Source of the DNA: Streptomyces clavuligerus
Lineage (GTDB): Bacteria; Actinomycetota; Actinomycetes; Streptomycetales; Streptomycetaceae
Direction of reading: 5' to 3'
Assembly (NCBI RefSeq): GCF_005519465.1
Contig: NZ_CP027859.1
Span: forward strand, 372,001-436,000
Length of the DNA: 64,000 bases
Position numbers and translations under genes: made by a program. Positions 17,420-25,880 of this stretch are shown one piece after another. Positions within the stretch are counted from its first letter, which is position 1. Every line of letters starts with the position of its first letter. Below the pieces are notes generated by a model. That model was not told where the DNA came from, ran no database searches, and saw only the letters and a list, made by a program, of their open reading frames with translations.

Positions 17420-17998
17420 ATGGGGAATCCGATGTGCCGTTCCAGGTCCGCACGGGCCCTTTGGGTGGCGACGGCCGCTCTGCTGCTGTCGGCGGCCACG
17501 GTGCCGTCGGCGTCCGCGGGCAGCCCGCCGCTGGAGGCCGGCACCTACACCGTCCGCACCGCGCACGCTGGCAAGTGCCTCGGCCCCCAGGGCGACGGCA
17601 GTGCCGGCGGGGAGGCGGTCGTGCAGCAGCCCTGCGACGGCCGCCCCTCCCAGAGGGTCACCCTGATCACCGCCGGGGGCGACATCCCGCCGAACAGCTT
17701 CTTCGTCCGCACCGCCGCCGGGCTGTGCTGGAACGTCAAGGACGGCCTTCACCACCAGGGCACCCCGATCATCCAGTGGCCCTGCGGACCGTGGTCCAAC
17801 GAGGTTTTCACCGCCTACGGCGACCGCCACCCCTGGACGGGCCACATGCTGCGGACGCACACCACCCGCCCGAAGTACTGGAACTGCCTCCACATCCGTG
17901 ACGCCTCCGCCGCCGACGACGCCCCACTGATCCAGCACCCCTGCAACTCCAGCGGAGCGGGCGGACAGAACGACACCCTCCACTTCACCCCCGCCTGA
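17420..17998 (+). CDS. Secreted ricin-type beta-trefoil lectin-like protein
   Basis: This 192-aa protein has its ATG 6 nt after AAGGAG. A signal peptide is clear: basic MCRSRSARA, hydrophobic LWVATAALLLSAATV, then ASA just before GSPPLEAG. The mature part repeats a pattern of beta-trefoil lectins: TYTVRTAHAGKCLGPQGDG, VVQQPCDG, GLCWNVKDGLHHQGTPIIQW and LIQHPCN, with QW/QHPC-type strand ends and paired cysteines. Such domains bind galactose-containing glycans. It lies between the giant LamG gene and the protease in the transposon cargo, so all three may act outside the cell or on cell surfaces; joint action is inference. Confidence 0.7.
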   Translation: MGNPMCRSRSARALWVATAALLLSAATVPSASAGSPPLEAGTYTVRTAHAGKCLGPQGDGSAGGEAVVQQPCDGRPSQRVTLITAGGDIPPNSFFVRTAAGLCWNVKDGLHHQGTPIIQWPCGPWSNEVFTAYGDRHPWTGHMLRTHTTRPKYWNCLHIRDASAADDAPLIQHPCNSSGAGGQNDTLHFTPA

Positions 17999-18337
17999 CC
18001 ACCCCCGCCACAACCGGGCAGCCCGCCCCCGAGGCGACGGCCTCCCTGCGGGTCACCATCACCCGATCGGGTGATCTTCACGTCGCGGGGCTGCCTCCCG
18101 GCCATCCGCCCCGCCCACACTCATTTCCCAGCCGGGCGCGGCTCGCGAACAACCGCCGCGCCCTCTCACACCGGGGAGCCGATCACGGACATTGCCGAAC
18201 TCATCAAGATCATTGAGGCTCTGGGGCCGCTCCTCGTCCCGCTGTTCCAGTGACCAGCCCCCGTTTCTCTCGCAGCGCCCCCTGGGGTCGGTTCCCTGCC
18301 CGGGACATTCGCCCAGGATTGGTGGCAAGGAGTCTCC

Positions 18338-18583
18338 GTGAACCCACCCCGTTGTCCCGCCTCACACCGCGAAGTCCGCCGGGTCGCGGCGGTCATGACC
18401 GCCGTACTCGCCCTCACCACGATCACAGCCGCAGACCCGGTCCCGGACCGCACCCGGGCCCGGAGTGCGGCCACGGCCGTGGCGCTGACCTACGGCGTCA
18501 CCGTGCGGCACATCTTCGTCCTCGACCTCGGTACCGGCCCGAGCCGGCCGGCCGCCTCGGCTCACAGCGGGACCGGGCCGTAG
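18338..18583 (+). CDS. Small secreted protein or truncated gene
   Basis: The GTG start follows AAGGAG at 18327-18332. The 81-aa product starts with a plausible signal peptide (REVRRVAAVMTAVLALTTITA). The rest (TYGVTVRHIFVLDLGTGPSR) resembles a minus-strand stretch at 8697-8762 (TYGASVREIFTLNVSVGPR). No family is recognised. It may be a decayed gene, since the neighbouring cargo also holds truncated copies. Confidence 0.35.
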   Translation: MNPPRCPASHREVRRVAAVMTAVLALTTITAADPVPDRTRARSAATAVALTYGVTVRHIFVLDLGTGPSRPAASAHSGTGP

Positions 18584-18730
18584 AGGACACGCACCATCAC
18601 AGTGAGAACTCCGGCGCGAGCGGATCCGGGAACGGCCTGTTCGGGACTTGGCCGGTTCGGCACACACGGCCGGGCTCCGGGGCGGTCGCGTCCTGGCCGG
18701 AGCGCGACCACCGGCAGAGGGGAAGCCGGC

Positions 18731-19546
18731 ATGGCAGGTACGGGTGGCTGGTTGCGGCGGGTTGTTCCGGTGGTACTGGGGATGGTGCTGGCCGCCGGGT
18801 CGGCCGGGAGCGCGGTGGCGGTCCCGGTGCCGCCGCCGGGCGTGCTGGTGGTGGGCGGCACGGACGCCCCCGCGGGCGCCTATCCCTATCAGGTCTCGCT
18901 GCAGGTCCAGAGAGACTTCGGCTGGTACCACGTCTGCGGCGGGTCGGTCATCGACGCCCGGTGGGTGCTGACCGCGGCCCACTGCCTGACCGGGACCCCT
19001 GCCGGCCGGATACGGGCGTGGGTCGGGGCGAACAACCTCTTCGTCCCCGGCGGCACCACCTACCCGGCGCAGGAGACGATCACCCACGAGAACTACAACC
19101 CCCGCGCCGCCGGCAGTCCGAACGACATCGGGCTGCTGAAACTGGCCACGCCCATCGCCTTCACCCCGCTGGTCCAGCCGATCGCCCTCCCCGACCTGCC
19201 GGAACTCTCCGGCGGCAGCGCGACCCTCACCGGCTGGGGACGGCTCCACGGCAACGGCCCCACACCGGAAACCCTCCAGCACGCCACGGTCACCGTCCTG
19301 CCCGTGGCCACCTGCCGGCTGCGCTGGCCCGGCCACAACCTGCACCCGCTCAACCACCTGTGCACCTTCGACAGGGAAGCGGGCCTGTCCGCGTGCGAGG
19401 GCGACAGCGGCGGCCCCCTCGCCCGCGACGGCCGGGTGATCGGCATCGTCAGCTGGGGCGCCACCACCTGCAACGGACAGACCCCCTCCGTCTACACCAA
19501 CACCGGCGCCTACCGGACCTGGATCACCACCAGGACCGGCATCTGA
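18731..19546 (+). CDS. Secreted trypsin-like (S1) serine protease
   Basis: The product is 271 aa. The ATG follows an AGGGGAAG site; the longer frame from 18602 lacks a ribosome binding site. A signal peptide is clear (LRRVVPVVLGMVLAAGSAGS). The mature region begins near VVGGTDAPAGAYPYQVSLQV. All three catalytic residues are present: His in VLTAAHCLTG, Asp in SPNDIGLLKL and Ser in CEGDSGGPLA. The end YTNTGAYRTWITTRTGI is normal for Streptomyces trypsins. The stop is only about 25 bp from the tnsA remnant, so the gene lies at the inner edge of the cargo. A tail of a second copy lies at 8781-8932. Confidence 0.85.
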   Translation: MAGTGGWLRRVVPVVLGMVLAAGSAGSAVAVPVPPPGVLVVGGTDAPAGAYPYQVSLQVQRDFGWYHVCGGSVIDARWVLTAAHCLTGTPAGRIRAWVGANNLFVPGGTTYPAQETITHENYNPRAAGSPNDIGLLKLATPIAFTPLVQPIALPDLPELSGGSATLTGWGRLHGNGPTPETLQHATVTVLPVATCRLRWPGHNLHPLNHLCTFDREAGLSACEGDSGGPLARDGRVIGIVSWGATTCNGQTPSVYTNTGAYRTWITTRTGI

Positions 19547-19569
19547 CCGAACCGGCCGTCGTCGCCGAA

Positions 19570-19707
19570 GTACCGTCCCGAGTGATGCGCCTGGCCATGG
19601 ACGGAGCGAAACCTCCGCCACGGCACCGACCCGGTGAAATCCGCCAACCGCAGATCCCTGAAGGGGATCTTCCGCACCGAAACGTCGTCGTGCCGGATCG
19701 ACACCAT
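19570..19707 (-). pseudogene. N-terminal remnant of a second tnsA
   Basis: The minus strand from ATG 19707 reads MVSIRHDDVSVRKIPFRDLR, then LADFTGSVPWRRFRSVHGQA and HHSGRY. The intact TnsA starts MTSIRYDDASVREVPVRDLR, LADFTWSMPWRSFRSVQGQT, HYSGRY. Identity stops abruptly at residue 45, next to the protease gene. The nuclease residues are gone. The remnant sits just inside right end R1 in the same relative position as intact tnsA to R2, so the left module once had its own transposase genes. Confidence 0.7.
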
Positions 19708-19783
19708 GGGCTGTTCGAGCTCTCCACGCCGGCGGACTGGACTCTGAACAGGCGTACGTAAGAGCGTAGTTACTATTCGCAGT

Positions 19784-19851
19784 CATTGCGCACCAGATCG
19801 CGAAATTGCGCATCTCGTGCGACCATTGCGCACTCAAACGCGGAACCTACA
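19784..19851 (+). repeat. Tn7-like right end R1 (inner)
   Basis: Three copies of [A/C]ATTGCGCA lie at 19784, 19804 and 19824, exactly 20 bp apart, followed by AACGCGGAACCTACA ending at 19851. The last 15 bp are identical to the outer right end at 26722-26736. This is the right terminus of the left module. Confidence 0.7.
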
Positions 19852-19855
19852 AGGG

Positions 19856-19945
19856 TGTCGGTTCCGCGGATTCATGAGCACTGCGTCCTGCGGAAACGTT
19901 GGAATCCGCGAGTGATGAGCACTGCTTGTGTCGGCTAGAGATGAG
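19856..19945 (+). repeat. Tn7-like left end L2 (inner)
   Basis: It starts TGTCGGTTCCGCG, the near-exact inverse of CGCGGAACCTACA. Three inward-facing copies, ATGAGCACTGC near 19873 and 19914 and ATGAGCATTTC near 19941, are the inverted form of the ATTGC[G/C]CAT sites at the right ends. It is only 4 bp from the end of R1 and aligns without gaps to L1. Confidence 0.65.
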
Positions 19946-19975
19946 CATTTCCTCGCTCCTGCGCTGGTTTCGCGG

Positions 19976-22570
19976 TCACGTTGCATGACCCTCCAGGAGA
20001 GCGAGGAGTCGTGCGGCTTCGTCGAGGAAGCTGCGGCCCGCCCTGGTGACGGTGAGTGGTCGGGATCGCCTGTCGATGATGGTGAAGCCAGCCGTCCGCT
20101 CGATCTGCTTCAGCTGATAGTTGAGAACATTCCATCTGACTCCCAGCGTGCGGGCGGCGGACTGGAGGGTGGCGTGCTCGGATAGCGTGGTGATGTGCTG
20201 CAGACGCTGAATGCAGTTCTTTGTCCGGCTCACTGATTGCATGGCGGGCGAAATGGCGACATGAAGCTGCGCGAAGGAGCTGTTGTACTGACCTGCGGAG
20301 TGCTTCGGGATCTCCCATTTCTTGACCAGCTTCATGACGGAGCCTTTACGGACGCCCAGCTCGCGGGCAATATCGGGCGAGCTCCTGCCCTTGTGGTGGT
20401 ACTCGACCTCCAGCCATTCGCGGGAGACGGTCCTTTCGAGGAAGCGGGCCGGTCTGCGTGACCGTTTAGGAATTCCGGCCTCATTGATAGCGAGGCTCAC
20501 GGTGGTGACGCTGCATCCTGCCATCACCGCAATCTGCCCAAGTGTCCTTCCTTGGGCTTGATAGAGCTGGCGAAGCTGAGCAGGAGCGAGTGGACCAATA
20601 CGAGGAATTGCTTTGCGTCGAGGACTTGGAGAAGCGCGTCGTTTCCGTGGTCGGCGAGGGGTTGGAGGTGGAGTGGGGATGGAAAGGTCGCGACTTTCGA
20701 AGTAGAGCCGCAAGTGCGTCGTGGTGAGCCCCAGCTCCTTCGCTAGTTGCTGTTCGACCGGAGAGTGGGAGGCGAGTTCGGATGCCTGGGCCAGGTTCAC
20801 CGCTGCCTCGTCGAAGCCGGGCCAGCCCGGGTTTTCTGCCCAGCGAGCGGGTGGCTCCCACCGCAACGGCTCGTCGATGCCGTGTTGCTCCAGGGCAGAT
20901 TCGGCTTGGAGGTAAAGAAATTCTCTGACCTGAGTGGGCAGATGCTGCCGAAAATGATGAAAGGAGGAGAGCTTTCCTGATTCAATTTCCGGTTCGACTC
21001 CCAGCAGGGACAGCAATATCCACCGGAGTCGTTCGGTTACGGCCGGAGAGGGGTCATTCCAGCCTGCTTGGCGGCAGGCGTGCAGCAAAGCAGGCTCGTC
21101 CATGCAGATGGAATCGGAGTGGAATACTTTGCGTCGGCGAGCGTAATCAATAGGTGCACCGTTCTCGTCCAGGGCCCAGGCGATCTGGGTAATAGCTGCG
21201 GCAAGGGAAGTGAGGGAAGATGGGGAGTAACAGTCGAACGAGCGAATCGCGGCGATCCGTTCGTTTCGGGAGAGCTGCTGACCGAGCAGGGATGCGGCGG
21301 GGCCGTAGTCCATTTGACTCCCGGGAAACATGATCAGAGTGCTGACAGCTTTTCGAAACCGGTCGACCGATCTGTAGTTGGCGAGATTGGGACTGAGTAG
21401 GCGCATTGTCCACGAGGGCCAGAGCTTGGAAGGGACTGAAGCGGCCCGTCTGTGGACATCCTCGTCTGCCAGCTTCTTCCAGAAGGGCTGGGGAGATGCG
21501 GTGCCGTAACGGAGGCGGGGCAGAAGGGTGAGGTCAGCATCGCTATGAGAGAGAGCCAGACCGGCTAGTCGAGGGCTCGTCCGCTGCCAGTTGAAGGCTC
21601 GCTGGTTTGGACTGGCGTTCGGGAAGAGGCGGTGGTCCGAGCGCATGATCCAAGCGAGGACCTCCGGTTGTTGTCGCACGTCGGAGCCGGGGAGCGCAAG
21701 CCGGGCGATGGCGGTCGCGGTGGCAATGCTGTGGGCGTCGGTAGCGTCCTGCGTGCTGGTCTGAGAGGGAAGCTGCCCGCCAGTCTCCTCGATTACCTGG
21801 TTCACGATCGGTGGTGTGGATCCCGGGTCGGCCGCGATGGCGGCGAGAGATCGCCATCCCAAGGCGTAGAGGTCCAGCAGTTTGGGCCGGATGCGGTTGG
21901 GGTGGAGGCGGGCTTCGTCGAGCAGACCGGTGACGTGCTGCTGAGAGGCCATCACGAGACCGTGCGCTGGCAGCCCGGGAGCAGTCGCCTCGCCGAGTGG
22001 GTATCCGCAGGCGATGCGGAGGCGTCGCCGCCCCTCGGTCTTGTGGTGCCCCCTGGTGCAGAGTGTCGGCTGGGTCGGACCGCCGAGACGGGTTCCGTGC
22101 GCGCGGACCGGTTGCTCGCAGCCTGGACACCGCTCCAGCAGCAGACATCGGTGCGACGTACATGCGAATACCCACGGCTGCCGCCAGGCCAGGGGCCACC
22201 GGCCCGCGTTGTCACTGAGACAGCGTGGGCAGAAGCGGCTGTGGCTTCCGTAGGCCCGCCAGGTCGACGGCCGGCCCATGCCGTGCTTGTAGGGGTGGAA
22301 ATTGACGGTGATGCCATCAAACGGCTCCAGCGTCATCTCTGTCAGGGCCTGTTGACTGACACCGGTGACCTGGTGCAGCCGGTGTCGCTGCCGATCGTTG
22401 AGACGCAGAACCATCTGAGAAAGGCGGGAGCGCTCAAGTCCAACGAAGTGCAAGAACGTAAACGTGGTCACCCTGAGTCTGCGTGCGTATGCCTCCAACC
22501 AGCTGTCAAGGGCTTCACCCTCAACGGGGGCAAGCCAGATCGGGATCCGCTCGTTGGTCCATTGCGTCAT
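19976..22570 (-). CDS. tniQ: TniQ/TnsD-type target selector with C-terminal LysR-like wing-helix domain
   Basis: This protein is 864 aa, far longer than minimal TniQ (about 400 aa). The N-terminal TniQ domain (RIPIWLAPVEGEALDSWLEA) is followed by a zinc-ribbon cluster (FCPRCLSDN, ACTSHRCLLLERCPGCEQ) near residues 113-155. Two helix-turn-helix segments follow near 640-680 (LGQIAVMAGCSVTTVSLAIN) and 700-735 (SSPDIARELGVRKGSVMKLV). The last 75 residues (LQSAARTLGVRWNVLNYQLK, then QIERTAGFTIIDRRSRPLTV and TRAGRSFLDEAARLL) fit a LysR-family winged helix closely. TnsD/TniQ proteins bind the attachment site and recruit TnsC. The extra DNA-binding modules suggest fixed-site recognition. The start overlaps the tnsC stop. 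Confidence 0.85.
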   Translation of the reverse strand: MTQWTNERIPIWLAPVEGEALDSWLEAYARRLRVTTFTFLHFVGLERSRLSQMVLRLNDRQRHRLHQVTGVSQQALTEMTLEPFDGITVNFHPYKHGMGRPSTWRAYGSHSRFCPRCLSDNAGRWPLAWRQPWVFACTSHRCLLLERCPGCEQPVRAHGTRLGGPTQPTLCTRGHHKTEGRRRLRIACGYPLGEATAPGLPAHGLVMASQQHVTGLLDEARLHPNRIRPKLLDLYALGWRSLAAIAADPGSTPPIVNQVIEETGGQLPSQTSTQDATDAHSIATATAIARLALPGSDVRQQPEVLAWIMRSDHRLFPNASPNQRAFNWQRTSPRLAGLALSHSDADLTLLPRLRYGTASPQPFWKKLADEDVHRRAASVPSKLWPSWTMRLLSPNLANYRSVDRFRKAVSTLIMFPGSQMDYGPAASLLGQQLSRNERIAAIRSFDCYSPSSLTSLAAAITQIAWALDENGAPIDYARRRKVFHSDSICMDEPALLHACRQAGWNDPSPAVTERLRWILLSLLGVEPEIESGKLSSFHHFRQHLPTQVREFLYLQAESALEQHGIDEPLRWEPPARWAENPGWPGFDEAAVNLAQASELASHSPVEQQLAKELGLTTTHLRLYFESRDLSIPTPPPTPRRPRKRRASPSPRRKAIPRIGPLAPAQLRQLYQAQGRTLGQIAVMAGCSVTTVSLAINEAGIPKRSRRPARFLERTVSREWLEVEYHHKGRSSPDIARELGVRKGSVMKLVKKWEIPKHSAGQYNSSFAQLHVAISPAMQSVSRTKNCIQRLQHITTLSEHATLQSAARTLGVRWNVLNYQLKQIERTAGFTIIDRRSRPLTVTRAGRSFLDEAARLLALLEGHAT

Positions 22571-23703
22571 GCCGACTTCCTGCGGCGCTGCGACGAGGAC
22601 GCCGGGTGAGTGGTGAGTAAGCCGGATTTGATGGAGGCTTCGAGTTCCGTGCGAGCCCCCTCCGCGGCAGCATCGTTCTTCACCTGATTCATCAGATCGA
22701 TGTCAAGACGTTCATGACCAGAGCGGATCGCACGCAGGCAGCCACGGTTGATCAGCGCCATAAGGGAGGCAAAATGTCCGGTGGAGCGGGCGTAGAGGTA
22801 GTCGGACAGGTCGTCGGCGAGCATGCCTGGGTGTTTGTCCGCCAGGACAAGGTTCTTCTCGATCGTCTTCAACAGCGTGCGCCACTGCTGTCGTCCACTC
22901 TCGTCCTCGACCTGGAAGGGCAGCAGCGTCAGCGGGGTGGTGCGTCGCCCGAATTGAGCGAGCAGAGCCTGGTGGTCAGTGAATCCTTCGCGCAGCAGCC
23001 CGCGACTCTGGACGCCCACCCCGACATAGATCAGCGTGACGGGGAAGACGTTGGCCAGGTACTTCAGCTGGTTGGCCATGCGGGTCTGGTTGCTGTGCGA
23101 GCCGGCCAGGAAGTGCACATCGTCGATGATGATCGCGATGGTCTTCATGCTCAGCACCGCGTCCACCGCCCGTTCGGCGAGAGTGTCGGCGTTTCCCGAG
23201 GTCGGCAGTCCGTAGAAGCGGCAGATCGCCGCGTTCAGCCCGCGGATCTGGGTGTTCCCGGTGAGCGCGATGTAGATCACCGGAACGCGGCGATCCCCTC
23301 TGGGCGCGGATTCCCCGCGCAGAGCGATCTGCTTGCGGAACAGGGCGCGGCCGTAGGCCCGCACTGCTGTGCTCTTGCCGAGTCCGGGGTATGCGTCCAC
23401 CAGGGCGGCGGGCTTGGTCTTGTCCCCGTCCTGCCGGTTCGACTCCACGACCTCCGCCAGATCCTCATGCAGGGCCAGCAACTGGGGAGTATCGATCGGG
23501 CCGAGGTTGGCGTGCCATACCTCCCGCCGGTCGTTGTGGACCAGGAGCGGCCCCGGTGACATCTGGGCCAGCTGAGCGCGGGTGTAGTGCTCGGGCCGCT
23601 GCCGGTCCGGGCCGTTGACCTCCTGAAGCCAGCCGTCCAAGCGGGTGGGTGAGTACTGCCGGTCATCGCCCTCGAACGGCGCGGGGCCCTCCGCCGTGTT
23701 CAA
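22567..23703 (-). CDS. tnsC: TnsC/TniB-type AAA+ ATPase of the transposon
   Basis: This 378-aa protein has Walker A AYPGLGKST (about residues 104-112) and Walker B TIAIIIDDVHFL (about 194-205). Sensor-like segments (VFPVTLIYVGVGVQ) and arginine-rich C-terminal helices follow. TnsC-type ATPases polymerise on target DNA marked by TniQ and activate the transposase. It lies between tnsB and tniQ with 4-nt overlaps on both sides, so the stoichiometry is probably set by translational coupling. Confidence 0.85.
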   Translation of the reverse strand: MNTAEGPAPFEGDDRQYSPTRLDGWLQEVNGPDRQRPEHYTRAQLAQMSPGPLLVHNDRREVWHANLGPIDTPQLLALHEDLAEVVESNRQDGDKTKPAALVDAYPGLGKSTAVRAYGRALFRKQIALRGESAPRGDRRVPVIYIALTGNTQIRGLNAAICRFYGLPTSGNADTLAERAVDAVLSMKTIAIIIDDVHFLAGSHSNQTRMANQLKYLANVFPVTLIYVGVGVQSRGLLREGFTDHQALLAQFGRRTTPLTLLPFQVEDESGRQQWRTLLKTIEKNLVLADKHPGMLADDLSDYLYARSTGHFASLMALINRGCLRAIRSGHERLDIDLMNQVKNDAAAEGARTELEASIKSGLLTTHPASSSQRRRKSA

Positions 23704-25880
23704 CGGGTCTCCCAGACATCGGCGTAATAGTCATCCTCGTCGATGAGGAAGGCGCCCTCCTCGTCCGGCGAGACGGCCTCGCACTCTTCGTCCTCGTCGT
23801 CGTCTCCGCCCAGGTCCGCGGTTTCGGCCGCCACCACGTGCAGGTCTGGCGCGGCCTTCCCGCCAGCAGTTTCGTCCGGTGCACTCAGAGCGGCCAGGCG
23901 GCGCACGGAAGGAAGCTCGGAGACCTCGCCGCCTTCCGCGGGCTCCTCGCCGACCAGCCGCAGCCGGTCCTGCGACAAGCGGACCGCCATGCGCCGTTCG
24001 GTTCTGTCCTCGGTCAGCCCGGCGCCCCAGCGGTCCAGCAACTCGATCAGGGCCCGTTTGGTGTCCGGGAATCGATGTGTCCTGGCGGCGATCCGGCGGG
24101 CGTACTTCAGCGCCTCCAGACTGGCCGGCCCGTTGAGGGCTGGGGCATGCTCCCAGTCGAGGGTGTGCCACAGGTGAGGCTGCTGCGGATCCTGGAAGTA
24201 GATCTTCCTGATATCGGCACGATCGACGGCGACCGGCCACTTGCCGGCCTGTTCGCCCCGGTGAGGGCTGATCCGATTGCGGTAGTCGTCGAGCCCGGCG
24301 CCGTTGTAGCGGAGCCCGTTCACCTCCACCCCGTAGTGGTGGACGGGGCACCACTCCTCTTCCAGGAACTCGAAGGCGAGACCCGGCCTGGACGGAATCC
24401 GCAACGGACCCGCTCGTGTCACCCCGTGCTCGAACATCTCCAGCGGGCTCAGCTTCAGCCCCGGGACCTCCGGAACCGTCAACCCCCGGTGGTGCCGCCT
24501 GTGGTAGATCAGGGTGATCCACTCACGGATGATCATTTCCAGCTCGTCGAGGAAGAAATACGCCTCCTCCTCCACCTTCTCTCCCCGGCTGTGGACATCC
24601 GGTCCCTTGTAGCCGGGCAGAGCGGCCAGCAGCCCCTGGTTCAACGTCTTGAACCACCGCTCCACCGGCTTGTCGGTCGGCGTATGAGGGCGAGCCGGCT
24701 GCAAAGAGAGGCCGAGCTTCGCGCTGACGCTCGCGATGTGGTTCGAGACGTAGATTTTGCCGTGGTCGTAGACGATCGTCTCCGCCGCGACCGCGGGCAG
24801 CAGCGGCTGGCCGTGCGCGTCCACCAGCTTCTCCGCGTCGAACACCACCGTGGAGGGAACCCCGCAGTACGGAAGCGGCTCACCCGTTCCGCCGGACGGC
24901 ACTTCCCGGGGACGGATCGTCTCGAACAGGACGCCGGCCACATCGGTCGACTTCGTCGACACCGGTGTCAGCCGAAGCCCCGTGATCACCTTGCTGTAGA
25001 GGTCCATGGCGACGGTGAGCTCGCACTGTACCCACCGGCAGGTCACCGGCTCCATCGCGAAGACGTCCAGGCTGTTGGTGTCCAGCACGATGTACTCGCC
25101 CGGCCGCGTTGCCCGCAGCCGGCCGAAGACGCCCTGCGGGCGGTTCGCGATGGACCGCTTTCCCTTCGTGCTGCCCTCGAACGCGTTCGTCCCCCGGCTG
25201 AGTTCCTTGAGCAGCGCGTATCCCGTGGTCTGCTTCGGAATGCTCACCACGTCGCGGCCGTACTTCTTGACCACGCGTTCTTCGATCTCCATCAGCACCA
25301 GGCCGCGGACAGGGCGACTGGACCTCTCCAGACTTCCGATCACTGAACGGGCCATATCCAGCCAGCGCGGATCAGCGCGATCCAGCACGCTGGTTGGCTC
25401 GCGCTTGCTCACCAGACCGGCTGGTCCCGACTCCTCGACCAGAGCCACCCACCGCCGTACCGTCGTCACGCTGACGCCGAGTTCCGCGGCCTTCGCCCTG
25501 TACCGGTGCATCAAAGGCACTTCCGGCGCGTAATCAGGCCGCGGTTCACCCTCCAGCGCCAGTTCCGAGGAGCCCAGCTGATAGCTGAAACGCACCTCCT
25601 GGACATGCCGGAACCGGGTGGTGAGTGCATCGTCCTCCGCACCACTGAGCTCGCTCAGCGATGTCCCGATCGCCGGCTGTGCAGGCGGAGCTTCCACCAG
25701 GAACTCGGTGGATGGGTGGGCCATCAACGCCGACAGGTCGACCTGCCGCCAGCTGGGACGGCCGTCGGCCGAGAAATGCTGCAGGAGGATACGGCGGCCC
25801 TCGATCTCCGCGATCGTGAACTGCTGACCGTCATAGAGCAACGGAAGCCCCGTCCGAAGCGGCGTGGTCCAGACATTCAC
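23700..25880 (-). CDS. tnsB: TnsB-type DDE transposase
   Basis: This 726-aa protein has an N-terminal HTH (AAELGVSVTTVRRWVALVEE, about residues 125-145). The catalytic RNase H core shows Asp in EYIVLDTNSLDVFA, Asp in TIVYDHGKIYVSNH and Glu in TPTDKPVERWFKTLN, the D-D-E order of Mu/TnsB transposases. A beta-barrel domain and an acidic C-terminal tail (GGDDDEDEEC) follow; TnsB C-termini contact TnsC. It cuts the 3' ends and joins them to target, and should bind the ATTGC[G/C]CA sites in the ends. The length is normal for TnsB. Confidence 0.88.
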   Translation of the reverse strand: MNVWTTPLRTGLPLLYDGQQFTIAEIEGRRILLQHFSADGRPSWRQVDLSALMAHPSTEFLVEAPPAQPAIGTSLSELSGAEDDALTTRFRHVQEVRFSYQLGSSELALEGEPRPDYAPEVPLMHRYRAKAAELGVSVTTVRRWVALVEESGPAGLVSKREPTSVLDRADPRWLDMARSVIGSLERSSRPVRGLVLMEIEERVVKKYGRDVVSIPKQTTGYALLKELSRGTNAFEGSTKGKRSIANRPQGVFGRLRATRPGEYIVLDTNSLDVFAMEPVTCRWVQCELTVAMDLYSKVITGLRLTPVSTKSTDVAGVLFETIRPREVPSGGTGEPLPYCGVPSTVVFDAEKLVDAHGQPLLPAVAAETIVYDHGKIYVSNHIASVSAKLGLSLQPARPHTPTDKPVERWFKTLNQGLLAALPGYKGPDVHSRGEKVEEEAYFFLDELEMIIREWITLIYHRRHHRGLTVPEVPGLKLSPLEMFEHGVTRAGPLRIPSRPGLAFEFLEEEWCPVHHYGVEVNGLRYNGAGLDDYRNRISPHRGEQAGKWPVAVDRADIRKIYFQDPQQPHLWHTLDWEHAPALNGPASLEALKYARRIAARTHRFPDTKRALIELLDRWGAGLTEDRTERRMAVRLSQDRLRLVGEEPAEGGEVSELPSVRRLAALSAPDETAGGKAAPDLHVVAAETADLGGDDDEDEECEAVSPDEEGAFLIDEDDYYADVWETR

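Noticed and set aside
7951..19851. Independent active transposon with its own target duplication
   Set aside because: TGAGC stands on its left but its right end is followed by AGGG, so it has no matching duplication. It also lacks transposase genes.
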